A stretch of 8,404 nt of DNA from Thermodesulfatator sp. (GTDB lineage: Bacteria; Desulfobacterota; Thermodesulfobacteria; Thermodesulfobacteriales; Thermodesulfobacteriaceae). The stretch covers positions 1 to 8,404 of the forward strand of contig JALWWR010000210.1 of assembly GCA_026993045.1 (NCBI GenBank), written 5' to 3'. Each line of letters starts with the position of its first letter. Position 1 is the first letter of the stretch. The position numbers and the translations under genes are program-made. A model generated the notes under the pieces. It worked only from the letters and a program-made list of their open reading frames with translations. It did no database searches and was not told the origin of the DNA. Positions 5,713 to 8,404 of this stretch are shown piece by piece.

Positions 5713-7308
5713 ATGGAAAAGCGGGCCCTTATCGCAGTGGTGCTTTCGGTGATTATTCTACTGGCTTTTCAAGCCTGGTTTTCTCGTCATTATCAACCCC
5801 CCAAAGCCCCTCCCCCAAAGTCTCCAAAGGCTCCCCTTTTAACTAAACCGGAAAAGGAAAAAAAACCTTCGGAGCTGGCGCCTCCCGAGACTCTTAAAAA
5901 GCTCCCCCCTTTAGAAAGTCTTAAAGAATTTCGGGTGGACACCTCTTTGTTCCAGGCCCTTTTGACCGAAGCCGGGGCCCGGTTCAGGAGCTTTGAACTT
6001 AAGACCTATAGACAAAACCTCAAGCCCGACTCTCCCTATATCCAGCTAGTAAGTGCTCCCAAAGAAGGGCTTCCCATTGAGATCTATCTGGCTAGCCAAC
6101 CTGAGACCGCCATCTATCCCTACCGCGGCGCCCAAAAGGACCTTACCTATGACTTTGTCTGGGGGGAATCTCCCCTTCAGATCACCAAGACTTTTTCTTT
6201 CTCCCCTAAAAACTATCTTTTTCACTTTGCAGTTACGCTCCAGAACAAGGGGTCCAAGGAGGTTCGGGACCGTTTGCTTTTGAGATTGGTCTCCCGCCCC
6301 TTTTCCCGGGCTAACCGGTACGTCTTTAAAGGCCCGGCCTATTACAACGGAAAGAACTTGGAGGAAGTGAAGCTCAAAGATCACCTCAAAGAGTATCTAG
6401 GGCCGGTATCTTGGGTGGGATACGAAGACGCCTATTTCCTTTTGGCCCTGATTCCTGAGGAGGAGGCCTCTTATCGTCTTACTTTTAGGCGTTTGAAAGA
6501 TCAGGTGGACGAGGTCATCTTGTGGACGCCCGAATTTTCTCTACCCCCGGGAGAATCCCGCACTTTTTCCTTTAAGGCCTATTTTGGCCCTAAAAAAATG
6601 GAAAACTTAAAGGCCGCGGGCTACCATTTAACCAAGGCCCTGCACTTTGGATTCTTTGACCCGGTGGCCAAGCCCCTCCTCTGGTGTCTCAAGTTCTTTC
6701 ACCGCTTTGTGGGTAACTACGGGGTGGCCATCATTCTCTTGACCTTTTTGATCCGGGTCCTTTTCTGGCCCTTAAATCACCTTAGCTACAAAAGCATGAA
6801 GAGGATGCAGGAGCTCCAGCCGGTCATCAAAAAATTGCGGGAAAAGTATAAAGACGACCCCCAGACCTTAAATAAGGAACTTATGCAACTTTACCGAACC
6901 TACAAGATCAATCCCTTTTCGGGCTGTCTTCCCATGCTGATCCAGATTCCGGTCTTTTTCGCCCTCTATAAGGTGCTCCTTCAGGCCATCGAGCTGCGCC
7001 ACGCCCCTTTTATGCTCTGGATTAACGATCTTTCAGCCCCGGACCGGCTTTATTTGGGATTTAATCTTCCTTACCTGGGGGGGCTTCCGGTGCTCACCAT
7101 TCTCATGGGGGTCTCCATGTACCTCCAGCAAAAGCTCTCGCCCACCTCTTTGGATCCCACCCAGGCCAAGATGATGCTCCTTATGCCGATGTTTTTCACG
7201 GTGCTTTTTGTCAACTTCCCTTCGGGGTTAGTACTTTATTGGTTGGTTAACAATGTGCTTTCTATTGTGCAGCAGTTGAGCACTTCTAAAATCCATCGAG
7301 CGAGGTGA
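5713..7308 (+). CDS. yidC: Membrane protein insertase YidC (Oxa1 family)
   Basis: Inserts and folds inner-membrane proteins, alone or with SecYEG. The 531-residue length fits the Gram-negative form. An N-terminal membrane anchor (about residues 5-23) is followed by a Pro/Lys-rich linker (25-65) and a large periplasmic beta-sandwich domain (about 70-295). The conserved insertase core follows from about 308. GVAIILLTFLIRVLFWPL (337-354) contains R348, which aligns with the groove arginine of the family (R366 in E. coli). A cytoplasmic helical hairpin (about 355-398), NPFSGCLPMLIQIPVFFALY (400-419) and further membrane segments near 457-471, 486-502 and 504-520 complete the core. The C-terminus is short and basic. 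The ATG immediately follows the yidD stop, and khpB starts 5 nt after the yidC stop codon. All diagnostic motifs are intact. Confidence 0.97.
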   Translation: MEKRALIAVVLSVIILLAFQAWFSRHYQPPKAPPPKSPKAPLLTKPEKEKKPSELAPPETLKKLPPLESLKEFRVDTSLFQALLTEAGARFRSFELKTYRQNLKPDSPYIQLVSAPKEGLPIEIYLASQPETAIYPYRGAQKDLTYDFVWGESPLQITKTFSFSPKNYLFHFAVTLQNKGSKEVRDRLLLRLVSRPFSRANRYVFKGPAYYNGKNLEEVKLKDHLKEYLGPVSWVGYEDAYFLLALIPEEEASYRLTFRRLKDQVDEVILWTPEFSLPPGESRTFSFKAYFGPKKMENLKAAGYHLTKALHFGFFDPVAKPLLWCLKFFHRFVGNYGVAIILLTFLIRVLFWPLNHLSYKSMKRMQELQPVIKKLREKYKDDPQTLNKELMQLYRTYKINPFSGCLPMLIQIPVFFALYKVLLQAIELRHAPFMLWINDLSAPDRLYLGFNLPYLGGLPVLTILMGVSMYLQQKLSPTSLDPTQAKMMLLMPMFFTVLFVNFPSGLVLYWLVNNVLSIVQQLSTSKIHRAR

Positions 7309-7312
7309 GGGT

Positions 7313-7960
7313 ATGACCGAAGAAAGGGTGTTTGAGGCTAAAAGTGTAGATCAAGCCATTGAGGAAGCCTGTCGGGTTTTGGGCTGTTTGCCCGAGGATT
7401 TGGAGATTGAGATCTTGGAACACGGGTCGGCGGGTCTTTTCGGTTTGGGGGCCAAGAAGGCCCGGATCAAGGCTCGACTAAAGCCAGAGAAACTCCTTTC
7501 AGAACGGGCCAACCGGGCGGTGATGTTTTTAAAGGAGCTCTTCCTTTCCGGGGAACTCAAGGTCGAACCCCAGGCGGAGATGGCCGCGGACCACGTGAAA
7601 ATCAACCTTTCAGGGGAAGACGCGGCCCTTTTTACCCAGAACGGGGGCACAGCCTTGGAGGCCCTGGAGTTCCTGGTGAACAAGGTGGTGGCCCGGCGGT
7701 TGGGTATGGGGGCCAAGATCGTGATCGATGTAAGTGGTTTCCGGGAGCAACGGGAGCGGCGCCTGACCCGGATGGCTCGGGAGGCCGCGGAGAAGGCCAA
7801 GAAGACCCGCAAACCCGTGGCCCTGCCGCCCATGAAGGCCAGTGAGAGACGGGTGGTGCACCTGGCCCTAAAGGACCGGTCCGACGTTTACACCCGAAGC
7901 GCGGGCGAGGGCGAGCGCCGGCACGTGGTAGTCTATCCGGGCTCTGCCCGCAAAAAATGA
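7313..7960 (+). CDS. khpB: RNA-binding protein KhpB (Jag; Jag-N, KH and R3H domains)
   Basis: A cytosolic RNA-binding protein linked in other bacteria to cell elongation and small-RNA function, usually encoded next to yidC. The 215-residue product has a Jag-N domain (about residues 1-56, including [13 protein letters not shown] at 38-50). A KH domain spans about 85-142, and the C-terminal R3H domain carries RxxxH as R179 and H183 in [11 protein letters not shown]. The KH loop, normally GxxG as in IGKRGxTL, reads [12 protein letters not shown] (107-118), so the first glycine is replaced by Thr108. The family's LVNKVV segment (121-126) remains. GAGG (7302-7305) at the yidC stop serves as ribosome site, 7 nt from the ATG. 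The stop overlaps the mnmE start as ATGA. Confidence 0.92.
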   Translation: MTEERVFEAKSVDQAIEEACRVLGCLPEDLEIEILEHGSAGLFGLGAKKARIKARLKPEKLLSERANRAVMFLKELFLSGELKVEPQAEMAADHVKINLSGEDAALFTQNGGTALEALEFLVNKVVARRLGMGAKIVIDVSGFREQRERRLTRMAREAAEKAKKTRKPVALPPMKASERRVVHLALKDRSDVYTRSAGEGERRHVVVYPGSARKK

Positions 7961-8404
7961 AAGCCGGTTTCACTCAGGCCGAAGACACCATCGCCGCCAT
8001 CGCCACCCCTCCGGGCCCGGGGGCCATTGGGGTCATCAAGGTAAGCGGGCCGGAGGCGAAGGCCATTTTGCACCAGCTTTTCCGGCCTGCTAAGCCTAGG
8101 GACGGTTACCAGTCCCATCGGCTTTATTACGGCCATATTGTAGATCCTGAGACCGGAGAGGCCATAGATGAAGTCCTGGTGGCCCTTATGCGCAAGCCCT
8201 ACTCCTATACCCGGGAGGACGTGCTTGAGATCTACGCCCATAGCGGCTACCTGATCCTTACCAAGATCTTGGACCTGGTCTTGCGGGCTGGGGCCCGGCT
8301 GGCCGAACCCGGGGAGTTTACCCGGCGGGCCTTTCTTAACGGGCGTTTGGACCTGGCCCAGGCCGAGGCCGTCCAGGAACTCATCCCCGACCGTTGGGAA
8401 TCGG
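7957..8404 (+). CDS. mnmE: tRNA uridine-5-carboxymethylaminomethyl modification GTPase MnmE, N-terminal part (cut by window edge)
   Basis: With MnmG, this GTPase makes the 5-carboxymethylaminomethyl group on wobble U34 of certain tRNAs. The first 149 residues are present, out of about 450-460 for the family. They cover the N-terminal folate-binding domain and the start of the helical domain. Matching motifs are [20 protein letters not shown] (10-29), [34 protein letters not shown] and AVQELI. The family's GHGG/CHGG segment is AHSG here, a visible deviation. The residues after VQELI (PDRWES) are unlike the usual alanine-rich continuation. The GTPase domain and C-terminal cysteine lie outside the window. 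The ATG overlaps the khpB stop by four bases, so coupling is likely. Confidence 0.95.
   Translation, partial: MKAGFTQAEDTIAAIATPPGPGAIGVIKVSGPEAKAILHQLFRPAKPRDGYQSHRLYYGHIVDPETGEAIDEVLVALMRKPYSYTREDVLEIYAHSGYLILTKILDLVLRAGARLAEPGEFTRRAFLNGRLDLAQAEAVQELIPDRWES

Noticed and set aside
7351..8241. Several minus-strand frames of 83-160 codons opposite khpB and mnmE
   Set aside because: All are antisense to conserved genes in GC-rich DNA where stop codons are scarce; none resembles a protein family.

Overview
The window looks like a chromosomal segment of a Gram-negative (diderm), probably thermophilic bacterium. The diderm call rests on a TonB-dependent outer-membrane receptor and a YidC with a large periplasmic domain. 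The thermophile suggestion rests on protein composition (rich in K, R, E, P and L) and on overall resemblance to Thermodesulfobacteria and related sulfate or sulfur metabolisers. That placement is a judgement from style, not a database result. Coding density is very high, and neighbouring genes overlap or abut.

Left part (1-3944, all minus strand): an apparent three-gene operon read right to left. It runs from a membrane-bound hybrid sensor histidine kinase with a C-terminal receiver domain (3944-2178), to a TonB-dependent outer-membrane receptor (2181-274, ATGA overlap with the kinase), to the N-terminal part of an unrecognised, probably exported protein that runs off the left edge (257-1). 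This is the least routine part of the window. It suggests an envelope sensing and uptake unit in which a kinase and an outer-membrane transporter are co-translated, with the ligand unknown.

Middle (3945-5019): a 236-bp intergenic region holding a candidate promoter for the kinase operon and a strong imperfect hairpin. Next comes trpC (indole-3-glycerol phosphate synthase, minus strand), standing apart from any other visible trp gene. A 53-bp divergent gap then separates trpC from rpmH. Candidate promoters for the two directions appear to be interleaved there.

Right part (5020-8404, all plus strand): the conserved cluster rpmH-rnpA-yidD-yidC-khpB(jag)-mnmE, with mnmE truncated by the window edge. 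The genes are packed with 1-nt gaps, abutting junctions or overlaps, and probably form one operon. They cover ribosome assembly (L34), tRNA 5' processing (RNase P protein), membrane protein insertion (YidD, YidC), RNA binding (KhpB) and tRNA wobble-uridine modification (MnmE). This cluster often sits beside dnaA and oriC, with dnaA divergent from rpmH. Here trpC takes that position, and no DnaA-box cluster is visible.

No rRNA or tRNA gene, CRISPR array, insertion sequence or phage gene was recognised.
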